This document shows positions 8,695 through 17,202 of a stretch of DNA of 64,000 nt, one piece after another. The stretch's first letter is position 1, and every line of letters starts with the position of its first letter. The position numbers and the translations under genes are program-made. The notes beneath the pieces were generated by a model, which was not told where the DNA came from, ran no database searches, and was given only the letters and a program-made list of their open reading frames with translations. Origin of the DNA: Actinophytocola sp963825445 (GTDB taxonomy: Bacteria; Actinomycetota; Actinomycetes; Mycobacteriales; Pseudonocardiaceae); the NCBI GenBank assembly GCA_963825445.1, contig CAWGTM010000007.1, positions 331,185-395,184 of the forward strand, in the 5' to 3' direction.

Positions 8695-9435
8695 ATGACG
8701 AGATTCGACGACAAGATCGCCCTGATCACCGGCGGCACGAGCGGCATGGGCCTGGCGGCCGCGCGCCGGTTCCTCGCCGAGGGCGCCCACGTGGTGATCA
8801 CCGGCCGCGACAAGACCCGGCTCGACGACGCGGTGGAGGACCTCGACGGCGGCGATCGAGTGCTGGCCGTGCCCGGCGACGTGGCGAACCTGGCGGACCT
8901 CACCGACCTGGCGACCGTGGTTCGGGAGCGGCACGGCCGGCTGGACGTGCTCTTCGCGAACGCCGGGGTGGCGGCGTTCCGGCCGAACGCGGACACCACG
9001 GAGGAGGAGTTCGACCGCCTGGTGGACATCAACTTCAAGGGCGTGTTCTTCACCATCCAGAAGCTGACCCCGCTGCTCGCGCCGGGCGCGGCCATCGTGA
9101 TCAACGCGTCGTGGACGGTCCACCGCGGCCTGGCCGGGGCGTCGGTGTACGCGGCCACGAAGGCGGCCGTGCACAACCTGACCCACACCCTCGCCGCCGA
9201 ACTGCCGGACGTCCGCGTGAACTCCGTGAGCCCGGGCTACATCGAGACGGCCATGTTCCACGAGAACGTCACGCCCGAGGCCCAGGCCGAGGTGGTGACC
9301 AGGGTGGCGGCGAACCGGTTCGGCACGTCCGAGGACGTAGCGGCGGCGGTCGCGTTCCTGGCCTCGTCCGAGGCCTCCTACATCACCGGTCAGGACCTGA
9401 TCATCGACGGCGGCCTGGTGTCGGTCACGGTGTAG
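8695..9435 (+). CDS. SDR-family NAD(P)-dependent oxidoreductase
   Basis: A 246-residue classical short-chain dehydrogenase. It has the nucleotide-binding TGGTSGMG at residues 12-19, NAG after strand 4, the catalytic S139, Y152 and K156 (SVYAATK) and a C-terminal YITGQDLIIDGG. The stop falls 43 bp after the regulator gene on the same strand, so the two may be co-transcribed and the regulator may control it. MmyB-type regulators next to an SDR gene are common in actinobacteria. Substrate not predictable. Confidence 0.9.
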   Translation: MTRFDDKIALITGGTSGMGLAAARRFLAEGAHVVITGRDKTRLDDAVEDLDGGDRVLAVPGDVANLADLTDLATVVRERHGRLDVLFANAGVAAFRPNADTTEEEFDRLVDINFKGVFFTIQKLTPLLAPGAAIVINASWTVHRGLAGASVYAATKAAVHNLTHTLAAELPDVRVNSVSPGYIETAMFHENVTPEAQAEVVTRVAANRFGTSEDVAAAVAFLASSEASYITGQDLIIDGGLVSVTV

Positions 9436-9452
9436 CGGGGCATGATGTGGGA

Positions 9453-10211
9453 ATGAGCGACCGTGAGTCCACCCATGCGCTGCGGCTCGAGGGTGAGCTG
9501 GGCCGGTACCAGGAGCGGTTGCGGACCGCGTTCGGGATCGGCGCCCGGGATCACGTGCTCGACATCGGGTGTGGCTCCGGGCAGACGACCCGCGACGCGG
9601 CCCGGATCGCGGTCGACGGGAGTGCGCACGGGGTGGACCTGTCGGCAGCGGTGATCGACACCGCCCGGGAGTCGGCCGCCGGTCTGCCCAACCTCACCTT
9701 CGAGCAGGCCGACGTCCAGACGCACCCGTTCCCGCCGGAACACTTCGACCTCGGCATCAGCCGGTTCGGCACGATGTTCTTCCCCGATCCGGTGGCCGCG
9801 TTCACGAACGTCGCCCGGGCATTGCGGCCAGGTGCCCTCCTCCGGCAGTTGGTCTGGCAGAACGGCGACCGCCAGGAGTGGTGGTCGGCGATCGCCGAGG
9901 CACTGACCGGCAACAGCACGCCGCCGCCGGCCGGTCCGTTCGCGCTCGGCGATCCCGTTGCCACCGAAGGACTTCTCACGACCGCGGGCTATACCCAGGT
10001 GGACTTCGAGGAGATCATCGAGCCGGTCCACTATGGACCCCTGCCCGACGCCTACGACTTCGTGACCGGCTGGGCGTTGACCATGGCCAAGGTGCCCGGC
10101 GACGACGAGGCCGCCCTCGACCGGCTGCGCGACCTGCTCGCCGCCCACGACACCGCCGACGGCGTCTGGTTCGACTCCCGCGCCTGGCTGGTCACCGCGC
10201 GCCGCCCCTGA
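9453..10211 (+). CDS. Class I SAM-dependent methyltransferase
   Basis: A 252-residue enzyme. Motif I is VLDIGCGSGQTT near residue 35 and the acidic motif II is GVDLS; LGISRFGTMFFPDP matches motif post-II/III of the Methyltransf_11/25 type. I use the ATG at 9453, because the open frame upstream belongs to the SDR gene in another frame. It starts 17 bp after the SDR stop, so is probably in the same operon. The acceptor is unknown. Confidence 0.85.
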   Translation: MSDRESTHALRLEGELGRYQERLRTAFGIGARDHVLDIGCGSGQTTRDAARIAVDGSAHGVDLSAAVIDTARESAAGLPNLTFEQADVQTHPFPPEHFDLGISRFGTMFFPDPVAAFTNVARALRPGALLRQLVWQNGDRQEWWSAIAEALTGNSTPPPAGPFALGDPVATEGLLTTAGYTQVDFEEIIEPVHYGPLPDAYDFVTGWALTMAKVPGDDEAALDRLRDLLAAHDTADGVWFDSRAWLVTARRP

Positions 10212-10258
10212 GCGCACGGGTGTTGACGCCGCGCGCCCGATGGGTGACGATGCGCTCT

Positions 10259-10276
10259 GCCTACTCGTGAGTAGGC
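10259..10276. promoter_or_regulatory. Perfect-arm palindrome upstream of SGNH hydrolase
   Basis: GCCTACTC at 10259-10266 and GAGTAGGC at 10269-10276 form an 8-bp perfect inverted repeat with a 2-base centre, about 40 bp before the hydrolase start. This is the size and symmetry of a TetR- or GntR-type operator; it is too short and lacks a T-run to be a good terminator for the methyltransferase gene. Which regulator binds is unknown. Confidence 0.4.
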
Positions 10277-10316
10277 ACTGTCTTCAAAGGCACCGTCATC
10301 GAAGCCGGGAGAGCCC

Positions 10317-11162
10317 ATGCGTCGTCTGCTCGCGTCCGCCGCCGCCGTGATCGCCGCACTCAGTCTCGTGAACACCGCGCAGGCCGAGGAGCCACTCACC
10401 TACGTCGCGCTCGGCGACTCCTACAGCGCCGCGTCCGGCGTGCTGCCGATCGACCTCACGGCACCGCTCGTGTGTCTGCAGTCCACCCGCAACTACCCGC
10501 ACGTGATCGCCGCCGAGACCGGCGCCCGGCTCGACGACGTGACCTGCGGCGGCGCCGACACCAGCCACTTCACCACCGCCCAGTACCCGGGCGTCGCGCC
10601 GCAGCTCGACGCGGTCGGCGCGGACACCGACCTGATCACCATGACCATCGGCGGCAACGACAGCGGCGTGTTCGGCAACGCGATCATCGCCTGCGGCTCG
10701 GCCGGCCTGCTCACGCTCGGCCACGGCAGTCCCTGCAAGGACCAGAACGGCTCGCGGTTCGAGGACACCGTCCGCACCACCACCTACCCGGCGCTGGTGG
10801 CCGCACTCCGCGCCACGAAGGCGAAGGCACCGCAGGCGGAGGTCGCCATCCTCGGCTACCCGTGGATCGTTCCCACGTCCGGCGGCTGCTTCCTGAAGCT
10901 GCCCATCGCCACCGGTGACGTCCCCTACCTGCGGTCCCTCCAGGCCACCCTGAACGACGCGGTCCGCCGCGCCGCCGCCGAGACCGGCGCGACCTACGTC
11001 GACCTGGCCGCCGCCTCCGACGGCCACGACGCCTGCAAGCCGCTGGGTGTCCGGTGGATCGAGCCGATCGTGACCACCACGAACCCCGTGGTCGTGCACC
11101 CGAACGCGTTCGGCGAGCGGCGGATGGCCGAGGAGACCATGCGGGTGCTCGGCCTCCCGTAA
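10317..11162 (+). CDS. Secreted SGNH/GDSL hydrolase
   Basis: A 281-residue secreted esterase/lipase-type protein. The N-terminus MRRLLASAAAVIAALSLVNT with a following AQA is a Sec signal peptide. Block I is ALGDSYS with nucleophile Ser35, block III is GGND, and block V has the catalytic His in VVHPN near the C-terminus. The Cys pattern (several Cys in the mature part) fits the disulfide-bonded Streptomyces lipase-like branch. It stands alone, ending 10 bp before the stop of the convergent ABC permease gene. Acts outside the cell on ester substrates; exact lipid or carbohydrate unknown. Confidence 0.88.
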   Translation: MRRLLASAAAVIAALSLVNTAQAEEPLTYVALGDSYSAASGVLPIDLTAPLVCLQSTRNYPHVIAAETGARLDDVTCGGADTSHFTTAQYPGVAPQLDAVGADTDLITMTIGGNDSGVFGNAIIACGSAGLLTLGHGSPCKDQNGSRFEDTVRTTTYPALVAALRATKAKAPQAEVAILGYPWIVPTSGGCFLKLPIATGDVPYLRSLQATLNDAVRRAAAETGATYVDLAAASDGHDACKPLGVRWIEPIVTTTNPVVVHPNAFGERRMAEETMRVLGLP

Positions 11163-11172
11163 TTGATACCGC

Positions 11173-13509
11173 CTACTCGTTGTGCAGGACCTCGGCGATG
11201 GTCGTGCGCGCCGCGTTCCTGGCGGGGATGAGCGCGCCGAGCACGGCGATCGCGATCCCCGCCAGGGCCAGCAGCACGAGCACGTACGGCTCGTAGACGT
11301 CCATCACGAAGTCGAACACGTCGGACTGCCCGGCCTCGAGCATGGCCGGGCCGACCACGTCGTGCGCGGCCAGTCCGAGCGGCACCCCGATCGCGCCGCC
11401 GACCACGCCGAGCACGCCCATCGACGTCACCATCATGACGATCACCTGGCGGGGCGTCATGCCGATCGACTTGAGCATGCCCAGGTCGCGGCGGCGTTCG
11501 CGGGCGTTCAGGACGACCGTGTTGAACACCCCGAGCGCCGCCACCGCGGTCAGGACGAGCGTCAGGATGGTGGCCGTGCTGATGATGACCACCGCCTGGT
11601 CGGAGCCGCCCTCGCCCTGCGGCAGGTGGTGCAGCCCGGGTTCCTCGGCCGCCACCCCGTCGAGGTAGGCCTGCTGGTCGGTACCCGGTTCGAGCTGGAC
11701 GTGGTAGGAGTCGGCCCTGGTGTCCGGGGCGAGCCGCTCGAGCACCGACCAGTCCGCGAAGAGCGCCTCCGGGCTGTTGGTCACGGAGATGCCCACGATC
11801 TTCAGCTGGACGCGTTCGCCGTCCACCTCCACGGTGATCGAGTCGCCCACCGTGAGCCCGCGCTGGTTGAGGAACCGCGACGGTGTCGCCACCTCGCCCG
11901 GCCCGGTCGGCCAGTGCCCGTTGATCACCCGGGGCCCGAGGTCTTCGGCGTCGCCACGGAAGGCGGAGATGCCCACCATGTCCTTCCCGCCGACCAGCTG
12001 GACCGGCAGTTCCGCCACGGCCGCCACGTGCGTCGCGCCGGGCAGCGACCGCAGCAGCGCCTCGTCCTCCTCGTCGCTCAGTGACGGTTCGGAGTCGTCC
12101 GCCATGGGCGGGCGCGGCCCTGGCCGGGGCGGGCCGTGCAGCCCTCCGGCCACCAGCTCGAGCCGGTCGGTGTGGCTGGGATCGACCGCCTCCCGGTAGG
12201 CGGTGACCGACAGGGTCACGCCGATCGCGAGCGTCACGGTCATAACGCCGAGCACCACGGCCGCGAGGGTCAACCCGCTGCGTGCCGGGCGAGCGAACGG
12301 CACGCCGAGCCCGAGGCTGACCGATCGGGGCAGCCGGGTCCCGCCGAGCCGGCGCTGCACGGTGAGCGCGCGACCGAGCCGGGGCGCGCTGCCCGCGCTG
12401 ATCGCCGCGGCCGCCGGTAGCCGACGGGCCCGCAGCGCCGAGACCAGCGCGGCCAGCACCACCACGATCGGCATGCCCACCAGCGCGACGACGTTCACCC
12501 AGAGGTCGACGCCGATGTCGGACGCGCCGAAGCGTTCGAACGCCTCCTCCAGCAGCGGCCGGGCGCCGACGTTGCCGATCACCAGGCCGAGCACGCAGCC
12601 GATGATCGAGGGAACGGTGACCATCACCAGATACACGGCCATCACCTGGTTCGGAGTGAAGCCGAGTGCCTTGAGCATCCCGATGTTGCGGAATCCCGCC
12701 ACCACCGCGCCACTGATCACGTTCGCCACGATCAGGATCGCCACGGCCAGCCCGAGCACGCCGAACACCACGAGGAACGGGATGTAGACGGCCGTCTCGG
12801 ACGTGATGTCCTGCTTCAGCACGAGGTAGGACTCCGCACCGAGCAGTGCCTCCGCCGGCAGCCCGGCGGTCACCGCGTCCTGCCCGGCGCTGACCTCGGC
12901 CGCGGTCGCGGCATCGGTGAACCGGTAGAGCATCTGCGTGGCGTTCGGTCGGAGTTCGGCCACCTGGTCCGGGGTCACCCAGCCGTCGGCCGAACCGCTC
13001 ACCGAGTAGGCGAACCCGACGACCGTGAACCGCGGCTGCCCGGGGACGGAGATGCGGTCGCCCATCGGGATGATCCCCGGGTTCCCGGGGATGTAGTTCA
13101 GGACGATCTCCCCCGGCCCCGTGGCCCACCGGCCCTCCCAGAGGTTGAGCCGGTCCACCTGCCCGTCCGGGTCGGCGCGGCCCACCACGGTCAGCGGCGG
13201 CATCCGGCTACCGGGATCGGTGGTGAGCTCGACCGTGGCCTGGTCGAACGGGCCGGCCGTCGCCTCGACACCCGATCGGTCGGCCGTGTCCGCCAGCTGA
13301 TCGTCGGACACCGCGGTGTCGAACGCGGCCACCAGGTGGGCGCCGTCCTGCTGGGCATAGGCCCGGTCGAACGGCGCGGACGCCGAGGTCAGCAGTCCCA
13401 TCGCCAGCACCATGGTCGCCGTGGAGACCCCCACCACCACGCCGATCACCACCGTCTGGACCAGGCGACGCCGCAGCCCGGCGCGCGCGACCCGCCACAC
13501 GGCGGTCAC
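11173..13509 (-). CDS. FtsX-type ABC transporter permease
   Basis: A 778-residue permease with two FtsX/MacB-like halves: an N-terminal helix plus large extracytoplasmic domain, three helices around residues 245-360 (ending RNIGMLKALGFTP), then a second copy with helices near 410 and a C-terminal trio containing RRRDLGMLKSIGMTP. The repeated GMLK-x-x-G signatures are the coupling helices that meet the ATPase. The GTG start overlaps the TGA of the ATPase gene (GTGA, 13506-13509), giving 1:1 translation. With a two-component system divergently encoded next door, it resembles envelope-stress or antimicrobial-peptide efflux systems, which is inference. Confidence 0.9.
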   Translation of the reverse strand: MTAVWRVARAGLRRRLVQTVVIGVVVGVSTATMVLAMGLLTSASAPFDRAYAQQDGAHLVAAFDTAVSDDQLADTADRSGVEATAGPFDQATVELTTDPGSRMPPLTVVGRADPDGQVDRLNLWEGRWATGPGEIVLNYIPGNPGIIPMGDRISVPGQPRFTVVGFAYSVSGSADGWVTPDQVAELRPNATQMLYRFTDAATAAEVSAGQDAVTAGLPAEALLGAESYLVLKQDITSETAVYIPFLVVFGVLGLAVAILIVANVISGAVVAGFRNIGMLKALGFTPNQVMAVYLVMVTVPSIIGCVLGLVIGNVGARPLLEEAFERFGASDIGVDLWVNVVALVGMPIVVVLAALVSALRARRLPAAAAISAGSAPRLGRALTVQRRLGGTRLPRSVSLGLGVPFARPARSGLTLAAVVLGVMTVTLAIGVTLSVTAYREAVDPSHTDRLELVAGGLHGPPRPGPRPPMADDSEPSLSDEEDEALLRSLPGATHVAAVAELPVQLVGGKDMVGISAFRGDAEDLGPRVINGHWPTGPGEVATPSRFLNQRGLTVGDSITVEVDGERVQLKIVGISVTNSPEALFADWSVLERLAPDTRADSYHVQLEPGTDQQAYLDGVAAEEPGLHHLPQGEGGSDQAVVIISTATILTLVLTAVAALGVFNTVVLNARERRRDLGMLKSIGMTPRQVIVMMVTSMGVLGVVGGAIGVPLGLAAHDVVGPAMLEAGQSDVFDFVMDVYEPYVLVLLALAGIAIAVLGALIPARNAARTTIAEVLHNE

Positions 13510-14210
13510 GGTGTCCGCTCCAGGCTCGTCTCGCGGGCCACGCGACCGTCGACGACCTCCACCAGCCGGCTGGCGCAGCGGGTGGCCAGCCGCTCGTCGT
13601 GGGTCACGAGCAGCAGGGTCTGCCCGATCTGGTTGAGGTCGAGCAGCAGGTCCATCACCTGCTCGCCCGCCCGGCTGTCCAGCGCGCCCGTGGGTTCGTC
13701 GGCCAGGAGCAGCGCCGGCCGGTTCATGAGCGCCCTGGCGACCGCCACCCGCTGCCGCTCCCCGCCGCTGAGCTGGGCCGGGTAGATGTTGCGCCGCCCG
13801 GCGATGCCCAGTTCGTCCAACAGTTCCAACGCGCGGGCGCGGGCCTGGGCCGACGAGGTGCCGGTCAGCTGCGCGGCCAACGCCACGTTGTCGAGCGCCG
13901 GCAGGTCGTCGAGGAGGTTGAAGAACTGGAAGATCATGCCGATCCGGCGGCGGCGGAACAACGCGAGGCCCGTCTCATTGAGAGACCCGAGGTCCTCGCC
14001 GTTCACCACCACCGACCCGCCGGTCGGCCGGTCGAGCCCGGCCACCATGTTCAGCAGCGTGGACTTGCCGCAGCCCGACGGGCCCATCACCGCCACCGCC
14101 TCCCCCGCCCGGATCCTCAGGGAGAAACCGTCCAGGGCGACCGAATCGCTGTACTCCTTGCGCACGTCCGTCAGTTCGACGACGACCTGCGTACTCTCAT
14201 CGCTAGTCAC
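13506..14210 (-). CDS. ABC transporter ATP-binding protein, MacB/LolD type
   Basis: A 234-residue ATPase with Walker A GPSGCGKST, Q-loop FQFFNLLDDLPALDNV, signature LSGGERQRVAVARAL, Walker B LLLADEPTGALDS and the switch His in VTHD. It partners the FtsX-type permease encoded immediately downstream. I start it at the GTG at 14208-14210; the open frame extends much further but enters the divergent kinase gene. The start lies 140 bp from the kinase gene, so this gap probably holds divergent promoters under the response regulator. Confidence 0.92.
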   Translation of the reverse strand: MTSDESTQVVVELTDVRKEYSDSVALDGFSLRIRAGEAVAVMGPSGCGKSTLLNMVAGLDRPTGGSVVVNGEDLGSLNETGLALFRRRRIGMIFQFFNLLDDLPALDNVALAAQLTGTSSAQARARALELLDELGIAGRRNIYPAQLSGGERQRVAVARALMNRPALLLADEPTGALDSRAGEQVMDLLLDLNQIGQTLLLVTHDERLATRCASRLVEVVDGRVARETSLERTP

Positions 14211-14349
14211 AGTGGGCAATCCTGGGTTCGGCAGCGGTTGCGGACATCGCTCCTCGGAGGTAACCACACGCCCGGGGTCATCCCGGCGATGTACGGCCCT
14301 GACCCACCGGGATGATGCGGCCCGCCAGACGCCCTGGGACAGTTGACCC

Positions 14350-15162
14350 GTGTGGGATCTCGGGCTCGGTTGGCTGGTCACGGCGGCGTTGGCGGTCGTG
14401 GTGACCGTGGTGCTCGCCGTCCGACTCCGCGCCGCCCGCCGCGCCTCGGCGAAGGCACTCGAGGAACGCGGCTGGCTGCTCGAGCGGGAACGGGAAAGCG
14501 CGGCACAGCAAGCGGTCGACGCCGAACGGGCCAGGATCGCGCGGGAACTGCACGACATCGTCAGCCACAACGTGAGCGTCATGGTGGTCCAGGCCGGGGC
14601 CGCCCGGCGGGTGCTCGACGCGGCACCCGAGGACGCGGCCGCCGCGCTGCTGGCCGTCGAGGCGGCCGGGCGGGACACGATGACCGAGCTGCGCCACCTG
14701 CTGGGTGTGCTCGCGCCGCCGGCCGACGGCACGGAGCCAGCGGAGTTGTCGCCGCAGCCGAGTCTGGCGAGGCTCAGCCCGCTGATCGACCGCATCGCGT
14801 TCGCCGGGCTGCCGGTGGAGGTCCGCATCGCCGGTGAGCCGCGACCGCTGCCGTCCGGTGTGGACCTGACGGCCTACCGGGTCATCCAGGAAGCGTTGAC
14901 CAACGCGCTCAAGCACGGCGCCGGGCAGAAAGCGGAAGTCACTGTGCGCTACGCCGACCACTACCTCCGGGTGGAGATCCTGAACACCGGGCCGAGTGTG
15001 TTGTCGGGCGGAACTCCCGCGCTGTCGGACGACTCCGCCGAAGGGCGTGGCCTGCTGGGACTCCAGGAGCGGGTGCGGGTGTTCGGTGGCGACCTCGACG
15101 CCCGGCGGCGGCTCGGCGGCGGGTTCCGCGTCCGGGCCAGGATTCCGTTGGCGCGGCCATGA
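14350..15162 (+). CDS. Sensor histidine kinase, NarL/DesK type (HisKA_3)
   Basis: A 270-residue kinase. It has one N-terminal transmembrane helix (residues 7-25), no large sensor domain, a HisKA_3 dimerisation helix with phospho-His68 in ARELHDIVSHNVS, an N box QEALTNALKHG and a G box GRGLLGLQERV. With only one helix it may sense the membrane or its neighbour transporter rather than an external ligand. Start is GTG at 14350. Its end overlaps the response regulator start by 4 bp (ATGA), the normal arrangement for such pairs. Confidence 0.92.
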   Translation: MWDLGLGWLVTAALAVVVTVVLAVRLRAARRASAKALEERGWLLERERESAAQQAVDAERARIARELHDIVSHNVSVMVVQAGAARRVLDAAPEDAAAALLAVEAAGRDTMTELRHLLGVLAPPADGTEPAELSPQPSLARLSPLIDRIAFAGLPVEVRIAGEPRPLPSGVDLTAYRVIQEALTNALKHGAGQKAEVTVRYADHYLRVEILNTGPSVLSGGTPALSDDSAEGRGLLGLQERVRVFGGDLDARRRLGGGFRVRARIPLARP

Positions 15163-15812
15163 ACCCGCGAGTGGTGATCGCCGACGACCAGGCGCTCGTG
15201 CGGACCGGCTTCCGCATGATCCTGGCCTCCGGCGGGATCGACGTGGTCGGCGAGGCGGCCGACGGTGTCGAGGCGGTGGCGGCCGTTCGGGAGCTGCGGC
15301 CGGACGTGGTGCTCATGGACATCCGCATGCCGAACCTGGACGGGGTGACGGCCACGCGCCGCATCCTGCAACAGCAGCCCGAGTGCCGGGTGGTCATGCT
15401 GACCACCTTCGACCTCGACCGCTACGTCTACGACGCGCTCGCCGCCGGCGCCAGCGGCTTCCTGCTGAAGGACGTCACGCCCGAGCACCTGGTGGCCGCC
15501 GTCCGGCTGGTCAACACGGGCGACGCGCTGCTGGCGCCGTCGATCACCCGGCGGCTGGTCGACAGGTTCGCCACCGGTACCCGGCGGCCGGCCGTGCACC
15601 GCGACCTCGCGGCGCTGACGCCGCGGGAGCGGGAGGTGCTGACGCTGCTGGGGCGGGGCCGGTCCAACGCCGAGCTGGCCGCCGACCTGACGCTGAGCGA
15701 GGCGACCGTGAAGACCCACGTGGCGCGGATCTTCGCGAAACTCACCCTCCGCGACCGGGCGCAGGCCGTGGTCCTGGCCTACGAGACCGGTCTGGTCACC
15801 CCCGGCGACTAG
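15159..15812 (+). CDS. NarL/FixJ-family response regulator
   Basis: A 217-residue regulator. The receiver domain has the acidic pocket at D9-D10, phospho-acceptor Asp54 (VLMDIRMPN), Thr near 83 and Lys in LLKD. The LuxR-type HTH (LTPREREVLTLLGRGRSNAE, then TVKTHVARIFAKL) fills residues 148-210. It is the partner of the kinase encoded just before it and most likely controls the divergent ABC genes, as in many actinobacterial transporter/two-component loci. Confidence 0.93.
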   Translation: MNPRVVIADDQALVRTGFRMILASGGIDVVGEAADGVEAVAAVRELRPDVVLMDIRMPNLDGVTATRRILQQQPECRVVMLTTFDLDRYVYDALAAGASGFLLKDVTPEHLVAAVRLVNTGDALLAPSITRRLVDRFATGTRRPAVHRDLAALTPREREVLTLLGRGRSNAELAADLTLSEATVKTHVARIFAKLTLRDRAQAVVLAYETGLVTPGD

Positions 15813-15867
15813 CTGTTGCGGGTCGTGACGTTGGTGACGGCGCCCGCCCCGGTATTCGGTCAGCTTG

Positions 15868-16030
15868 GAGGGTGCGCAAATAGGGTCGGTGGATGCCCGT
15901 CGTGATCGAGGTGGTTCCTGGCGGTGCCGCGCGGGCTTCGGCATACCGGGTTGTACTTCGATGCCTGCGCGGTGCCACCAGGGGCCGCCTCGGCGCGGCG
16001 GGCGCCGCCAAGCCCTATTTGCGCGTCCTC
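15868..16030 (+). repeat. 163-nt self-complementary hairpin element
   Basis: This whole gap between two convergent genes folds on itself. Outer arms 15868-15885 and 16013-16030 pair over 18 bases with an uninterrupted 12-base core (GCGCAAATAGGG against its complement). Pairing continues inward to about 15946/15953 with a few single-base bulges and mismatches. Most arm differences are T or G on the plus strand facing G or T, so a plus-strand RNA would keep them as G-U pairs, while the minus-strand RNA would have A-C mismatches. The right end abuts the TAA of the minus-strand gene (16031-16033). It could be a MITE-like element, a two-way terminator or a structured RNA; no target-site duplication is evident. 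Confidence 0.6.
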
Positions 16031-16849
16031 TTACTTGAGCCGGACGACTTCCAGCGTCTCGTAGACGTTGCAGCCGAGCGCGTTGCAGCCGGCGGTCAGT
16101 GCGATGGTGGCCGCCTGGCCGCGCTTGAACTTGCCGCTGTCCGGCACGACCTCGGCCTCCCAGTCGGCCGTGCCGCCGCAGGTGAGGTCGAGCCGCTCGA
16201 AGAGGCCGGAGATCTGGGCGTCACCCTGCTCCTGCTGCAGTTTGCCCTGGAAGATGACCTGGTCGGCCTGCCCGATGCAGGTGTAGGTACCCGAGATCGT
16301 GGCGGTACCGGTCTTCTTGTTCACCTTGCCGACGTTGTCGACGGTCATCGACACCTTCGGCGCGGGCTCGGACTCGTTCACCGAGATGGCCAGCTGTCCG
16401 CCGACGACCGCCGGGTCGTCGCTGAACGCCATCACGTAGTACGTCTCGCCGGCCGTGGCCTCGAAACCGATCGAGTCCGGACCACAGGTGACGAGGGACA
16501 GACTGCCGGGAGTTCCGGTCGCCACGATCACGCCGGCCAGGTAATCGGAAGCCGAGACATCCACGACATACGCCGGAGCGGACCCTTCGAACTCGTACCA
16601 GACACTGCCGTTCGTGGCCGGCGCGCCGCAGCCGGAGTTGAGGGCCGCGTCCTCGTCGTCGGTGGTTCCTTGCGTGGTGTCGACGGTCTCGCTGAACGGA
16701 AAGGCGGTGATCGCCGTGGCGGTCACGCTGGTGTCGTTGGCCGGTGGTGCCGCGGCACTCGCGGGCAGTGCGCCCGCCATGACCATGGCGGTGGTGGCGG
16801 CGAGCAGGCCGAAGAGTTTGCCGGATCTCGCCAGCACATTCGTGTCCAA
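16031..16849 (-). CDS. Secreted protein of unknown function
   Basis: About 272 residues with a clear Sec signal (SGKLFGLLAATTAMVMAGAL, then PASA). The mature part contains a bacterial pre-peptidase-like beta domain (GSVWYEFEGSAP and AGETYYVMAF) and a C-terminal Cys-containing beta region resembling DUF6299-type exported proteins. I favour the TTG at 16849, preceded by AAGGGA at good spacing; a GTG at 16837 is the alternative. It is divergent from the trypsin-like gene. No enzymatic motif is visible, so it is probably a cell-surface or binding protein. Confidence 0.7.
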   Translation of the reverse strand: MDTNVLARSGKLFGLLAATTAMVMAGALPASAAAPPANDTSVTATAITAFPFSETVDTTQGTTDDEDAALNSGCGAPATNGSVWYEFEGSAPAYVVDVSASDYLAGVIVATGTPGSLSLVTCGPDSIGFEATAGETYYVMAFSDDPAVVGGQLAISVNESEPAPKVSMTVDNVGKVNKKTGTATISGTYTCIGQADQVIFQGKLQQEQGDAQISGLFERLDLTCGGTADWEAEVVPDSGKFKRGQAATIALTAGCNALGCNVYETLEVVRLK

Positions 16850-17202
16850 AGGAATCCCTTCCCCAGTGTGGTCACGTGCCCAGATCACGTGATCCACCCA
16901 TTAAGACGCGATGCCGACGCCAAATGTTGCCTCCATTTCCGTGATTGTTTTCGTGATTAACGTTCACATCACGACTGATCAACACTACGGACCGTGACAG
17001 CGGTCAACTGTGAACATGGGAATTAGTCACGACAGTTGACCCGGTTTGCAGTCTTGTGGTGACGCACGGCCGACGGGTGAGATCGAAGTGAAGTTGACCC
17101 ATCGGCCCTGATAGACCGCCGCACGGCGGGCAGTAACAACCCTGCAACCACCATTCCGACGACATCCCCTGCGTCCATTCGGACGGTCGAAAGGAAACCA
17201 TT
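16850..17202. promoter_or_regulatory. Divergent intergenic region with two inverted repeats
   Basis: No gene is seen in these 353 bp. The region separates two secreted-protein genes and is AT-richer than its surroundings. GATCACGTGATC at 16883-16894 is a perfect 12-bp palindrome, with a second CACGTG at 16873-16878, both close upstream of the minus-strand gene. GGTCAACTGT at 17002-17011 and ACAGTTGACC at 17032-17041 form a perfect 10-bp inverted repeat with a 20-bp centre. These are candidate operators for divergent promoters; the regulators are not known. Confidence 0.45.

Noticed and set aside
11171..11180. GCCTACTCGT repeated from the palindrome at 10259-10268
   Set aside because: The second copy is simply the end of the ABC permease coding sequence and lacks the second arm.
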